From an endosymbiont of Bathymodiolus septemdierum str. Myojin knoll (GTDB lineage: Bacteria; Pseudomonadota; Gammaproteobacteria; PS1; Pseudothioglobaceae), in NCBI RefSeq assembly GCF_001547755.1, contig NZ_AP013042.1:620001-684000 (forward strand): a DNA stretch of 64,000 nucleotides, written 5' to 3'. Below, one piece after another: positions 1 through 9,610 of the stretch (position 1 is its first letter; each line of letters begins with the position of its first letter). The notes under the pieces were generated by a model. It was not told the DNA's origin and did not search any database. It saw only the letters and a program-made list of their open reading frames with translations. Made by a program: the position numbers and the translations under genes.

Positions 1-2
1 TA

Positions 3-323
3 ACCAGTATAGACAGCGTCTCAAACAGCGTTGTACAAATGAACCTCTCAGTTGCCAATATGCGTAACGACATTCACAGCATGAGTAAAAACATGGAAAA
101 CATAGCGCATAAACTTAATCGTTTGGATGATATTTCTAGCGATATGTCGCAAATTAATGGCAAGATGAGTACACTAAAACCAATGCTTGCTAATATGCAA
201 GAAATGAACGGCAATATGATTGGTATGCAAAAATCAATGCTGTGGATGCAAAAAGATATTTCTCAATTAAGGTCTTCTTTTTCCAAGCCGATGCGTGTAT
301 TTAACTCTGTGCCATTTCTATAA
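3..323 (+). CDS. Hypothetical coiled-coil-like protein, 5' end outside the window
   Basis: The reading frame is open to the left edge of the window, so the true start may lie upstream; the first ATG in view is at 39. The visible part is rich in Met, Asn, Ser and Lys, with a repeated hydrophobic-Xn-hydrophobic pattern (NMRNDIHSMSKNMENI, then QMNG/NM-type repeats) that suggests a long amphipathic helix or coiled coil. No enzymatic motif or membrane segment is seen. It ends 5 bases before gatC and may be co-transcribed with it. I do not recognise the family; the function is unknown. Confidence 0.5.
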   Translation, partial: TSIDSVSNSVVQMNLSVANMRNDIHSMSKNMENIAHKLNRLDDISSDMSQINGKMSTLKPMLANMQEMNGNMIGMQKSMLWMQKDISQLRSSFSKPMRVFNSVPFL

Positions 324-328
324 GTGCG

Positions 329-613
329 ATGATTGACAGTACTCAAGTTAAACAAATTGCCTATTTAGCCAAGCTTGGCATTGAAGGCAATGAGCTAGAC
401 AAAACCACACAAGAGTTAAATAACATCTTGGTACTTGCTGAGCAACTATCTGAAATTGACACTGATGGCATTACCCCTATGTCACATCCTCTGCATATGA
501 CTCAGCGCCTTCGAGAAGACGAAGTCACAGAGGTGGATAACGCGACGGCTTTTCAAGCAATTGCCCCGAAAACTGACAATAGACATTATCTCGTCCCAAC
601 CGTGATTGAATAA
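329..613 (+). CDS. gatC: Asp-tRNA(Asn)/Glu-tRNA(Gln) amidotransferase subunit C
   Basis: A 94-residue protein of normal GatC length. GatC is the small scaffold subunit of the GatCAB complex, which converts Glu-tRNA(Gln) or Asp-tRNA(Asn) to the amidated form in the cytoplasm. The N-terminal helices ([12 protein letters not shown]...[20 protein letters not shown]) and the PMSHPL...LREDEV segment are typical of the family. It lies 1 base upstream of gatA. The third subunit, gatB, is about 6.1 kb away because a restriction-type cassette sits between gatA and gatB. Confidence 0.95.
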   Translation: MIDSTQVKQIAYLAKLGIEGNELDKTTQELNNILVLAEQLSEIDTDGITPMSHPLHMTQRLREDEVTEVDNATAFQAIAPKTDNRHYLVPTVIE

Positions 614-614
614 T

Positions 615-2051
615 ATGCACAACAAAACGATTGCACAATTAGCACAAGGTTTAAAAAACAAAGATTTTTCATCTGTTGAATTAACGCAACATTATTTAAA
701 GCGTATTAATCAATCAAAACTCAATGCTTTCATTACTGTTACCGATGAATTGGCAATGCGTCAGGCACAGGTTGCCGATGAAAAAATTACCAAAGGTGAA
801 GCAGGTATATTGACTGGTATTCCTTATGCACATAAAGATATTTTTTGCACCAATGGCGTGAAAACTTCCGCAGGCTCTAAAATGTTAGACAATTTTATTG
901 CGCCGTATGATGCCACCGTTAGCCACAAACTCAATCAAGCTGATATGGTGATGTTGGGCAAAACCAATATGGACGAATTTGCCATGGGTTCAAGCACTGA
1001 AAATTCTTATTATGGCGCAACAATCAACCCATGGGGCGACAACAAAATGCCAGGCGGTTCATCAGGTGGCTCAGCTGCTGCGGTGGCAGATCGGCTGGTG
1101 CCTTTTGCCACAGGTACCGACACTGGTGGCTCTATCCGTCAACCTTCAAGCGTGTGTGGTATCACAGGCTTAAAGCCGACTTATGGGCGTATTTCTCGTT
1201 ACGGTATGATTGCTTACGCATCTAGCCTTGATCAGGCGGGTCCAATGACACAAACTGCCGAAGATGCAGCCTTAACTCTGAATGTTATGGCAGGCTTTGA
1301 TGAAAAAGATTCCACCAGTGCGCAACGCGATGTTGAGGATTATACTGCCAGTCTAAATGATTCAATTAAAGGCTTAACTATCGGCTTACCTAAAGAATTT
1401 TTTTCCGAAGGTTTAGATAATGGTGTGGCTACTAAAGTCATGGCAGCCGTTAAAGAATTCGAAGCATTAGGTGCAACCGTCAAAGAAATCTCCCTGCCGA
1501 ATTCAGCTTACGCAATCCCCACTTATTATATCGTTGCCCCCTGTGAATGTTCCTCTAATTTATCTAGAATGGACGGCGTTCGTTTTGGTCATCGTTGTGA
1601 CAATCCAAAGGATTTGGAGGACTTATATGTGCGTTCTCGCACCGAAGGTTTTGGTGAAGAAGTCAAACGCCGCATTATGATTGGTGCCTACGCACTATCC
1701 GCAGGTTACTATGATGCTTATTATCTAAAAGCACAAAAAGTCAGACACCTAATTAGCGAAGATTTTAAAAAAGCCTTTAAGGAAGTCGATGTCATTATGG
1801 GCCCCGTCTCCCCAACCACCGCATGGGATTTAGGCGCAATCAAAGACCCAGTCGCCATGTATTTAGCCGACATCTACACACTCAGTGCGAACCTTGCAGG
1901 TCTACCAGGTATGAGCATACCCGCAGGCTTTTCAGACAAAATGCCTGTCGGCTTGCAGCTTATTGGTAATTACTGGTCAGAATCCAAATTGCTTAATATA
2001 GCACATCAGTTTCAACAGGCAACTGATTACCATGCAAAAATGCCTGTATAA
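615..2051 (+). CDS. gatA: Asp-tRNA(Asn)/Glu-tRNA(Gln) amidotransferase subunit A
   Basis: A 478-residue amidase-family glutaminase subunit that releases ammonia from glutamine for transfer to the misacylated tRNA. The Ser-cisSer-Lys catalytic triad is visible: K74 in AHKDIF, the GGSSGGS loop (S149/S150), and S173 in [11 protein letters not shown] chose the ATG at 615, one base after the gatC stop; an in-frame TTG at 606 would overlap gatC and add three residues. The gene is full length. It is followed not by gatB, as in a compact gatCAB operon, but by an AT-rich restriction-type cassette. Confidence 0.97.
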   Translation: MHNKTIAQLAQGLKNKDFSSVELTQHYLKRINQSKLNAFITVTDELAMRQAQVADEKITKGEAGILTGIPYAHKDIFCTNGVKTSAGSKMLDNFIAPYDATVSHKLNQADMVMLGKTNMDEFAMGSSTENSYYGATINPWGDNKMPGGSSGGSAAAVADRLVPFATGTDTGGSIRQPSSVCGITGLKPTYGRISRYGMIAYASSLDQAGPMTQTAEDAALTLNVMAGFDEKDSTSAQRDVEDYTASLNDSIKGLTIGLPKEFFSEGLDNGVATKVMAAVKEFEALGATVKEISLPNSAYAIPTYYIVAPCECSSNLSRMDGVRFGHRCDNPKDLEDLYVRSRTEGFGEEVKRRIMIGAYALSAGYYDAYYLKAQKVRHLISEDFKKAFKEVDVIMGPVSPTTAWDLGAIKDPVAMYLADIYTLSANLAGLPGMSIPAGFSDKMPVGLQLIGNYWSESKLLNIAHQFQQATDYHAKMPV

Positions 2052-2139
2052 CTAATAAGATGAACAATAATATTGGCATTAATATATGTATCGATTGCCT
2101 TTTTTTTGTAAAATAACTGTAGAAAAATATAGGTAAAAA

Positions 2140-4314
2140 ATGAATACAGAAGCATTAATACAAAAAGCCATTAATAAAAAAATTATTAGTTTTAACAAAG
2201 ATAGAACGCGTATTACTTATTTACTGCAAAATAAAACTAAAAGTTATAAAACCGAAGAGATTGTTCAAGTTGATGCATATTTAAAGCTAATATTTGATTA
2301 CAATTATCCAAAAGAAAATATCAAGTTATTTGTGCCAGTCAAAATGGGCTCAGACAATCGTGAAGCTGATATTGTTGTTTATAGTGATAAAACTCACACC
2401 AAGCCTTTAATTGTTATTGAGTGTAAAAAATCTGATGTTAGCGAAGCAGAATATAAACAGTCAGTAGCACAAGGTTTTAGTTATGCTGTTAGTATTGGTG
2501 CTGATTTTGTTTGGGCAACTTCAAATATTAAAAACGAATATTATCAGGTTTCTAAAAAATACCCACAAAAACACGAAGAAATAGCCAATATCCCAAAATT
2601 GGGCGGCAAAGTTGCGGCATATAAATATGCAAAAAATGGTAATAGCGATTATTTTGATTTATCAATAGTGAGTGAAGACGAACTCACTGCTAGATTTAAA
2701 CAAGCCCATAATGCTTTATGGGGCGGTGGCGAGCTTAATCCATCAGAAGCATTTGATGAGTTAGATAAACTTATTTTTTGCAAAATATGGGATGAAAGAG
2801 CATTAAGGAGAACGGGCGAAGCGTATGATTTTCAAATCATTACTGAAAGTAATAATGGCGAGATTGATAATCAGGCAACACTAGATAATTTAGCAGAGCG
2901 CATTCACAAACTTTATGACAAAGGTAAAGAAAAAGACCCAGAAGTTTTTAAAGAAAATATTCGCCTGTCGCCTAGTCGTATTAAAACTGTCGTTGAATAT
3001 TTGCAACATATCAATTTAAGTGCAACAGATTTAGACAGCAAAGGTCGTGCATTTGAAACCTTTATGGGTTCATTTTTTCGTGGAGATTTTGGGCAATATT
3101 TTACCCCGCGCCCAATTGTGCAATTTATTGTAGATGCTCTGCCAATCACTCACGAATCAATGGTTTTAGATACCTCTTGTGGTAGTGGTGGTTTTTTGTT
3201 GCATGCACTTGATAAAGTTCGCAAAGAGGCGGATGAATATTATCCAGATGGCATTGCAATAGATGGCAAAAAAGAAAGTGCAGAACACCATAACCATTGG
3301 CATGACTTTGCAGAAAAAAAATTATGTGGAATAGAAATAAACGAACAAATTGCCCGCACTGCAAAAATGAATATGATTATTCATGATGATGGGCATACCA
3401 ATGTAATTGCCGCTGATGGATTGCTGCCGATTGATGATATTGTAGTTAAAAATCAAAATAACGAAGATGTTATTATTCAACAAGGCATTACATCACTGAC
3501 GCAAAATACTAACTTTGAAAATAATAATTTTGATTTTATTATTACCAACCCACCTTTTGGTTCAAGTATTCGTCAAACCGAACAAGCCTATATGCATCAA
3601 TATAGCATGGCAAAAAAAGATCTAGATTGGCTCAAACCAAATGATAAAACAAAAAATAGAGACAACCAAAGTACCGAGGTTTTATTTATTGAAAAATGCC
3701 ATAAATATCTAAAAGAAGGTGGCTATTTGGCAATTGTTGTACCTGATGGGATTTTAACCAATTCATCCTTGCAATATGTTCGTGATAATATTGAAGCTGA
3801 TTACCGCATTGTTGCGATTGTTTCCATGCCACAAACAGCATTTAGTGCCACAGGTGCTGGGGTTAAAAGCTCGGTAATGTTCTTGCGTAAGCACACAGCC
3901 CAAACCACAGAAACTATTAAGGCTCAAAAACAATCAATCAAAGATGATATTTTAGGAAATACTCAATTTTTTAAACAATTAAGTGATATAAATACCAATA
4001 AAAAAACAGACATTAAAAACTCAATAGGTTTTGAAAATACAGACAATTTAGAGCCCGAAGAATTAAATAAAACCGAGGCTTATAAAAATTGGAAAAAGTC
4101 TGTTAATGAAGCATATAAATCAAAAATTGATAATATAAAAGAAAAACTAAACGATAAATATTTAGCAGATAAAAAATCACAATTACAAGACTATGATATT
4201 TTTATGGCAATTGCAGAAAATATCGGTTATGACGCAACAGGAAAGCCAACCAATAACAATGAATTAGACTTTATTGGTCAAGAGCTGCAAAGATTTATTG
4301 AAAGTTTGGGTTAA
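2140..4314 (+). CDS. Restriction-modification methyltransferase with fused nuclease-like N-terminus (HsdM/BcgI-A-like)
   Basis: A 724-residue protein. Residues about 40-130 look like an HsdR N-terminal (PD-(D/E)xK) domain: D77 in READIVVY, followed by E94-x-K96 in VIECKK. Residues about 280-590 form an N6-adenine methyltransferase: GQYFTPRPIV leads into the SAM motif DTSCGSGGF (344-352) and the catalytic NPPF (470-473). The C-terminal 130 residues are Lys-rich and helical. It heads a four-gene cassette with dinD-like, hsdS and a DGQHR-like gene. No HsdR translocase is present, so it may act as a nuclease-methylase with the S subunit, as in type IIG/BcgI systems, or only methylate. Methylation of DNA is the secure part; cleavage is inferred from the motif. 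Confidence 0.85.
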   Translation: MNTEALIQKAINKKIISFNKDRTRITYLLQNKTKSYKTEEIVQVDAYLKLIFDYNYPKENIKLFVPVKMGSDNREADIVVYSDKTHTKPLIVIECKKSDVSEAEYKQSVAQGFSYAVSIGADFVWATSNIKNEYYQVSKKYPQKHEEIANIPKLGGKVAAYKYAKNGNSDYFDLSIVSEDELTARFKQAHNALWGGGELNPSEAFDELDKLIFCKIWDERALRRTGEAYDFQIITESNNGEIDNQATLDNLAERIHKLYDKGKEKDPEVFKENIRLSPSRIKTVVEYLQHINLSATDLDSKGRAFETFMGSFFRGDFGQYFTPRPIVQFIVDALPITHESMVLDTSCGSGGFLLHALDKVRKEADEYYPDGIAIDGKKESAEHHNHWHDFAEKKLCGIEINEQIARTAKMNMIIHDDGHTNVIAADGLLPIDDIVVKNQNNEDVIIQQGITSLTQNTNFENNNFDFIITNPPFGSSIRQTEQAYMHQYSMAKKDLDWLKPNDKTKNRDNQSTEVLFIEKCHKYLKEGGYLAIVVPDGILTNSSLQYVRDNIEADYRIVAIVSMPQTAFSATGAGVKSSVMFLRKHTAQTTETIKAQKQSIKDDILGNTQFFKQLSDINTNKKTDIKNSIGFENTDNLEPEELNKTEAYKNWKKSVNEAYKSKIDNIKEKLNDKYLADKKSQLQDYDIFMAIAENIGYDATGKPTNNNELDFIGQELQRFIESLG

Positions 4315-4317
4315 ATT

Positions 4318-5172
4318 ATGAAAAACGAAATCATTGAGTCGTTTGCAGGTAGTTTTGATACGCATTCACAAACGACTGATAGCGGTATAGAATTTTGGTT
4401 TGCAAGAGACCTGCAACATTTACTGGAATATAGTAAATGGGAAAATTTTCAAAATGTTGTATTTAAGGCAAAAACTGCGTGTGAAGTCGCTGGACATGAT
4501 ATATCTGACCATTTTCCTGAGGTCAGGAAAATGGTCAATATTGGTTCTGGTACAAAAAAAGAAATTGTTGATTTTATGCTCACCAGATACGCTTGCTATC
4601 TCATTGCTCAAAACGGCGACCCAAGAAAAGAAGCTATCGCATTTTCTCAAACCTATTTTGCCATGCAAACGCGTAAATTAGAGTTAATACAAGAGCAAAT
4701 ACACGGTTTAGAAAGACTGCAAGCCAGACAAAAACTCACTCATTCAGAAAAAGAACTCTCAGGCTTGATTTATAAACATACCCAAAATGATAGAAATTTT
4801 GGGGCTATTAGGTCAAAAGGCGATACAGCGCTTTTTGGTGGCAAAACCACCAAAGAGATGAAACAAAAAATGCAAATGCCAGATAATAGAGCGCTGGCTG
4901 ATTTTTTGCCTGCTATTACTATTAAAGCCAAAGATTTTGCCACAGAGATTACCGTTTTTAACACCAAAGAGCATAATTTAATAACTGAAAATTCCATAAC
5001 TTCTGAGCATATTAAAAACAATCAAGGCGTGCGAGATATTTTATTAAAACGCGGCATTAAACCTGAAGATTTACCAGCCGAGGAAGACATTAAAAAACTA
5101 GAACGCAAACTAAAGTCAATGGACAAGAAAATTTCCAAAAATCCTGATAGATTAGGTGTTGATGATGAGTAA
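4318..5172 (+). CDS. dinD: DinD-like DNA-damage-inducible protein
   Basis: A 284-residue protein close in length to E. coli DinD (about 274), with its characteristic segments: FWFARDLQHLLEY near the N-terminus, a central SRYACYLIAQNGDPRK-like block (here TRYACYLIAQNGDPRKEAI) and FAMQTRKLEL. In E. coli, DinD is an SOS-induced inhibitor of RecA filament function. It starts 3 bases after the methyltransferase stop and overlaps the start of hsdS, so it is translated as part of the restriction cassette. DinD relatives are known inside type I operons. Whether it here couples restriction to DNA damage is inference. No LexA box was recognised upstream of the cassette. Confidence 0.85.
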   Translation: MKNEIIESFAGSFDTHSQTTDSGIEFWFARDLQHLLEYSKWENFQNVVFKAKTACEVAGHDISDHFPEVRKMVNIGSGTKKEIVDFMLTRYACYLIAQNGDPRKEAIAFSQTYFAMQTRKLELIQEQIHGLERLQARQKLTHSEKELSGLIYKHTQNDRNFGAIRSKGDTALFGGKTTKEMKQKMQMPDNRALADFLPAITIKAKDFATEITVFNTKEHNLITENSITSEHIKNNQGVRDILLKRGIKPEDLPAEEDIKKLERKLKSMDKKISKNPDRLGVDDE

Positions 5173-6586
5173 TTTTCAACTTTCAAAACAAGTCAACCGC
5201 AATAAAATATTCTTAATTAAGTTTAGTGAATTAGGAAGTCGTTTTGAGCCAAAATTTTATACAAATATTTATACAAATAATGAAAAAAAACTTAATAATT
5301 CAAAATATGAAATAAGCAGTATTTATGAATCAACAAAATTAGTTAGTGATGGGACACATTTCACTCCAATATATAAGAATAGCGGGGTTAAATTTATTAG
5401 CGTTAAAAATGTTAGAACGTCTAAGATAAATTTTTCAAATGTTAAATATATTTCGAAGAAAGAGGCTGATAAATTAGATAGAAGATGTAAACCTATATAT
5501 GGGGATATTCTTTTAACAAAAGTAGGGAGCATTGGAAGAGCGTCAATGGTTTGTACCAATGAAAGGTTCCAAATTTTTGTGAGTGTTGCATTGTTAAGAC
5601 CAAACAATAAAGTTTCTTCAAAATACCTAGAAACTGCTTTAAATTTAAATTGTTCTTATTTGCAATATGACAGAGTTGTTAAAGGCTCTGGCGTTCCAGA
5701 TTTGCATTTAGAAGATATTAGAAAAATAAAAATACCAATCCCACCAAAAAAAATCCAAGCCGAGATTGTGGCAAAAATGGATACTGCTTATAAAAACAAA
5801 CAAGACAAAGAACAACAAGCACAAGATTTACTAAATAGTATTGACACTTATCTTTTGGGTGAGTTGGGCATTGATTTACCCAAACAAATTGATAACAGTT
5901 TAAAAGCAAGAATATTTACCAAAAAAATAAGTGATATTACGGGTGGGCGGTTTGATGCAATAAGCTCACATATGCAAATATATGAAAAATTTTTATTAGA
6001 AGGGAAAACAAAAGTCATTAAATTAAAAGCCGTTGTATCAAGTATTAAAACAGGTTCAACACCACATAATAAACTTGAGCCATATGTAGATAAAGGTATT
6101 CCATTTTTAAGAAATACAAATATTAGTAATGGTTGTATAAACTTATCTAAAGTTAAATTTATAAAAAATGAATTAAAAAATGAATTAACTTATTCAAGTA
6201 AAAATGATGTAATAATTTGTATTGCTGGAACGGTTGGAAATTCTGCCGTAAATACTTATGATAATTTATCAATAAATCAAAATATAACATCTTTGACATT
6301 GAATAAAAATAAGATAAATCCATATTTTTTAAATTATTATTTTAATAGTGACTTAAGTATAAAACTTGTAAAAAGACAGTGTTCGATAGCAACAATTTTA
6401 TATATAAATAATGATAATTTATTAAATTTATACATCCCACTACCACCATTAGTAAAACAAAATCAAATCGCAGAGCGTATTAACAAAATACGAGACCAAG
6501 CAAAACAATTACAAATTGAAGCAAAAGACGAATTAGAACAAGCAAAAAAAGAAATTGAAACGATGATTTTAGGCGGTGAACAATGA
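5165..6586 (+). CDS. hsdS: Type I-like specificity subunit S
   Basis: A 473-residue HsdS with two target-recognition domains (about 25-175 and 240-420), each followed by a helical spacer (EIVAKMDTAYKNKQDKEQ and QIAERINKIRDQAKQL). Motifs such as GDILLTKVGSIGRA and the PIPPKKIQ and PLPPLVKQ junctions are typical. It should set the DNA sequence recognised by the methyltransferase at 2140. I chose the ATG at 5165 because an AGGTG stretch lies 6 bases upstream; ATG 5162 and GTG 5156 are in-frame alternatives. The start overlaps dinD, and the stop overlaps the next gene as ATGA. Confidence 0.88.
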   Translation: MSNFQLSKQVNRNKIFLIKFSELGSRFEPKFYTNIYTNNEKKLNNSKYEISSIYESTKLVSDGTHFTPIYKNSGVKFISVKNVRTSKINFSNVKYISKKEADKLDRRCKPIYGDILLTKVGSIGRASMVCTNERFQIFVSVALLRPNNKVSSKYLETALNLNCSYLQYDRVVKGSGVPDLHLEDIRKIKIPIPPKKIQAEIVAKMDTAYKNKQDKEQQAQDLLNSIDTYLLGELGIDLPKQIDNSLKARIFTKKISDITGGRFDAISSHMQIYEKFLLEGKTKVIKLKAVVSSIKTGSTPHNKLEPYVDKGIPFLRNTNISNGCINLSKVKFIKNELKNELTYSSKNDVIICIAGTVGNSAVNTYDNLSINQNITSLTLNKNKINPYFLNYYFNSDLSIKLVKRQCSIATILYINNDNLLNLYIPLPPLVKQNQIAERINKIRDQAKQLQIEAKDELEQAKKEIETMILGGEQ

Positions 6587-8151
6587 TTTTACGCGGCTTG
6601 CTTGATCGTTCATTGGGTAATATGGTTTGTATTCGTGGTTTTGCTAAGTTAGGAGATTTGGCAAATATTTCAATAGCAGATGAAAGTTATCAGCGTGATT
6701 TAATTACAGAGCATAAACAAGAAGTTTTAGACTTTTTGCGTGAACAAGAAACGCTATTTTTTCCTGAAATAATTTTAAGTTATAGTGTTGATGAGTTGGT
6801 GCTAGATTTGCATCAATTTAAGTATAATGATAAACACTTAAAAATAACAACCAAAACAAATAAGTATAAAAATAAACAAGATGCAAGGGGCAAAGATAGT
6901 ATGCAAATTGCTACTATCAACATTACAGAGAATATTTATTTTGGGTTTAAAGGTCAAAACAACGTCAAAGGTTTTGGTCAAGCGCCTTTTCGCAGAAAAG
7001 ATGACAAATCAGTTAATGAAATATTTAAACGCATTGATGGCAATCATCGATTAAGTGCTGCTGATGAGGAGATAAAGGATAACAATATTCAAGATTTAAT
7101 TACGCCGTTTTGTTTGTTATTATTGCCTAAACAGTTTGAAACAAACGCTAATACATTTGAAGAACTTACCACAGATAAATTGGAAAAGACTATTTTTCAC
7201 AATATTAACTATAAACACATTCCACTGAAAAAAGAGCATCATTACAAAATGATGATTGGCGATGAAACGGTTTTTACCGATACTAATTTAACGAAAAATT
7301 TTGGCGAAGAATATTCTTCTGCAAGATGTTATTTAAACGAATTTAATTATGGTGAATTTGGCAATTTAAAATCAGCATTAGTTGATAATAAATATACTTT
7401 TACGCATGATTTACAAAAGTTATTATTAGATAAAGATGGGCAGCAAAGAAAGGGCAGTAAGGATATTAACCAAACATTGAAGTTAATAAACACAATTTAT
7501 GGCAATCATCCAATATTATCAAAACATAAGCATTATGGTTTGTTAATTGCCTTTGTATATTTTGCAGTGCGCGCCAATAAATCATTATCAGAAAAAGAAC
7601 TCAATGCTTTTGCCACTTGGGTGGTTGATAATTTTGTGTATAAAATTTCCCAAAAAGATGCAAATAGCATTATTGCAATGTATGAAAATATTATTGAAAA
7701 ACGCTATAAAGAAATTTTTATTTCAATGGATTTTTCTACAAAATATCAAGCCACTTATCAAGCAATAAAGGGTGTTATCAACGAAATAAACACTGATTTA
7801 CAAGAAAATATTAAATTATATCCAATGCGTATTGATCAATTTCAAACAGGATATTCTTATAAATTAGATAATGAAATTTTCAAACAAATTGAACAATGCG
7901 GTTTGATGATTGCAGATTTATCAAATAATAATGTTAATGTATATCAAGAAGTTGGTTTTGCAATGGGGCTTAATTGTAATTCTGATAATGAAAACATACT
8001 ATTATTAAAACAAGACAGCAAACAAGATGAATCAGTTGATAGCGAGGTAGGCTTTAATTTACGCTCAACTAAACAATTAAGATTTAAAGATACAGAAGAT
8101 TTAAGACAATCTTTAGAATCAGAGCTTTTAAAATATTATGAATTGAAATAA
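6583..8151 (+). CDS. DGQHR/ParB-like protein with C-terminal TIR/deoxyribosyltransferase-like domain
   Basis: A 522-residue protein with two recognisable parts. The N-terminal half has the layout of DGQHR (DndB-like) proteins: SYQRDLI, then FFPEIILS, and RIDGNHRLSAA at 150-160, the variant of the DGQHR signature. Residues about 375-465 resemble the TIR-like/nucleoside 2-deoxyribosyltransferase-like fold: EIFISMDFS, a Rossmann-like alternation, then ADLSNNNVNVYQEVGFAMG with a candidate catalytic Glu at 456. The start codon overlaps the hsdS stop (ATGA), so it belongs to the restriction cassette. DndB-like proteins act in DNA-modification systems, and TIR-like domains often degrade NAD or nucleotides. 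An abortive or regulatory role here is inference. The assignment of each half rests on motifs only. Confidence 0.65.
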   Translation: MILRGLLDRSLGNMVCIRGFAKLGDLANISIADESYQRDLITEHKQEVLDFLREQETLFFPEIILSYSVDELVLDLHQFKYNDKHLKITTKTNKYKNKQDARGKDSMQIATINITENIYFGFKGQNNVKGFGQAPFRRKDDKSVNEIFKRIDGNHRLSAADEEIKDNNIQDLITPFCLLLLPKQFETNANTFEELTTDKLEKTIFHNINYKHIPLKKEHHYKMMIGDETVFTDTNLTKNFGEEYSSARCYLNEFNYGEFGNLKSALVDNKYTFTHDLQKLLLDKDGQQRKGSKDINQTLKLINTIYGNHPILSKHKHYGLLIAFVYFAVRANKSLSEKELNAFATWVVDNFVYKISQKDANSIIAMYENIIEKRYKEIFISMDFSTKYQATYQAIKGVINEINTDLQENIKLYPMRIDQFQTGYSYKLDNEIFKQIEQCGLMIADLSNNNVNVYQEVGFAMGLNCNSDNENILLLKQDSKQDESVDSEVGFNLRSTKQLRFKDTEDLRQSLESELLKYYELK

Positions 8152-8179
8152 TACATAGATCATTAATTAGGAATTAAAT

Positions 8180-9610
8180 ATGGAATGGGAAACAGTTATT
8201 GGGCTTGAAATTCACGCGCAATTAAATACAAAATCTAAGATATTTTCATCAGCTTCTACGCAATTTGGTGCGCAGCCGAATTCACAGGCTTGTGCGGTTG
8301 ACCTTGGCTTGCCGGGTGTGTTGCCAGTATTGAATAAAGAAGCGGTGAATAAAGGTATTAAATTTGGTTTATCGGTGGGTGCGCATATTAATCAACGCAA
8401 TGTTTTTGATAGAAAAAATTACTTTTATCCTGACCTGCCAAAAGGCTATCAAACCTCGCAACTAGATTGGCCGATTGTGGGTGAAGGGCAGATTGATATT
8501 ACCATCGGCAATACCGTTAAAACGGTTGGTATCACTCGTGCACACTTGGAAGAGGATGCGGGCAAATCAGTCCATGATATGTTTGATGATTACACTGCGG
8601 TGGACCTAAATCGTGCGGGCACACCGCTGCTGGAAATCGTTTCTGAGCCGGATATGCGTAGCGCTAAAGAAGCCGTCGCTTATGCGAAGAAAATTCACGC
8701 TTTGGTACAATATATTGATATTTGTGATGGCAATATGCAAGAGGGGTCTTTTCGCTGTGATGCCAATGTTTCTATCCGTCCGATGGGGCAGGAAAAACTC
8801 GGCACCCGTGCAGAACTTAAAAATATTAATTCGTTTAAATTCTTAGAAAAAGCCATCAATCTTGAAGTGCAAAGACAGCAAGATATTTTAGAGGACGGTG
8901 GTGAAGTAGCGCAAGAAACACGCCTGTATGACTCGATAAAGAACGAAACCCGTTCAATGCGTTCAAAAGAAGAGGCGAATGATTATCGCTATTTCCCCGA
9001 CCCAGATTTATTACCGATTGAGATTCCAGATGAATTATTGGTTGAAATTAAGTCCCAACTGCCAGAGTTGCCGCCTGAAAAGAAAGCTCGTTTCGTTAAA
9101 GATTTTGGTTTGAGCGATTATGATGCCGATGTATTAACGACGCAAAAACCCTTGGCAGATTATTTCGAGGCAATGTTAAAAGGCAACGAGCCTAACGCCA
9201 AACTTTGTGCAAATTGGGTAATGGGAGAACTTAGTGCTGCGCTCAACAAAGAGCAAATAGATATCCAAGCATCGCCTGTTTCGGCGCAAGATTTATCACA
9301 GCTCATTACTCGCATCGGTGATGATACTATTTCTGGTAAGATTGCTAAAGATGTTTTTAAAGCAATGTGGGATGGCGAAGGCAATGTTGATGAAATCATT
9401 AATGCAAAAGGTTTAAAACAAATGAGTGATACCGGTGAAATTGAATCTATTGTTGATGAAATTATTGCCAACAATGCCCCGCAAGTTGAGCAATTCAAAT
9501 CTGGTAATGAAAAAATATTAGGTTTCTTCGTTGGACAGGCGATGAAAGCAACGGGTGGCAAAGCTAATCCTAAAATGCTCAATGAAATGCTCAGGTTAAA
9601 ACTTGGCTAA
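8180..9610 (+). CDS. gatB: Asp-tRNA(Asn)/Glu-tRNA(Gln) amidotransferase subunit B
   Basis: A 476-residue GatB, the subunit that binds and activates misacylated tRNA. It begins with the family hallmark [13 protein letters not shown], carries the [11 protein letters not shown] and HLEEDAGKS motifs of the catalytic cradle, and ends with the helical YqeY-like tail domain. The ATG at 8180 is preceded by TTAGGAA at suitable spacing. It is the missing partner of gatC-gatA and resumes directly after the restriction-type cassette, so it may now depend on read-through from the cassette or a local promoter. The gene appears intact. Confidence 0.97.
   Translation: MEWETVIGLEIHAQLNTKSKIFSSASTQFGAQPNSQACAVDLGLPGVLPVLNKEAVNKGIKFGLSVGAHINQRNVFDRKNYFYPDLPKGYQTSQLDWPIVGEGQIDITIGNTVKTVGITRAHLEEDAGKSVHDMFDDYTAVDLNRAGTPLLEIVSEPDMRSAKEAVAYAKKIHALVQYIDICDGNMQEGSFRCDANVSIRPMGQEKLGTRAELKNINSFKFLEKAINLEVQRQQDILEDGGEVAQETRLYDSIKNETRSMRSKEEANDYRYFPDPDLLPIEIPDELLVEIKSQLPELPPEKKARFVKDFGLSDYDADVLTTQKPLADYFEAMLKGNEPNAKLCANWVMGELSAALNKEQIDIQASPVSAQDLSQLITRIGDDTISGKIAKDVFKAMWDGEGNVDEIINAKGLKQMSDTGEIESIVDEIIANNAPQVEQFKSGNEKILGFFVGQAMKATGGKANPKMLNEMLRLKLG

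Noticed and set aside
9160-9582. A 140-codon minus-strand frame within gatB
   Set aside because: It is fully antisense to a well-conserved gene, with Ser/Ala/Pro-rich composition typical of a shadow frame.
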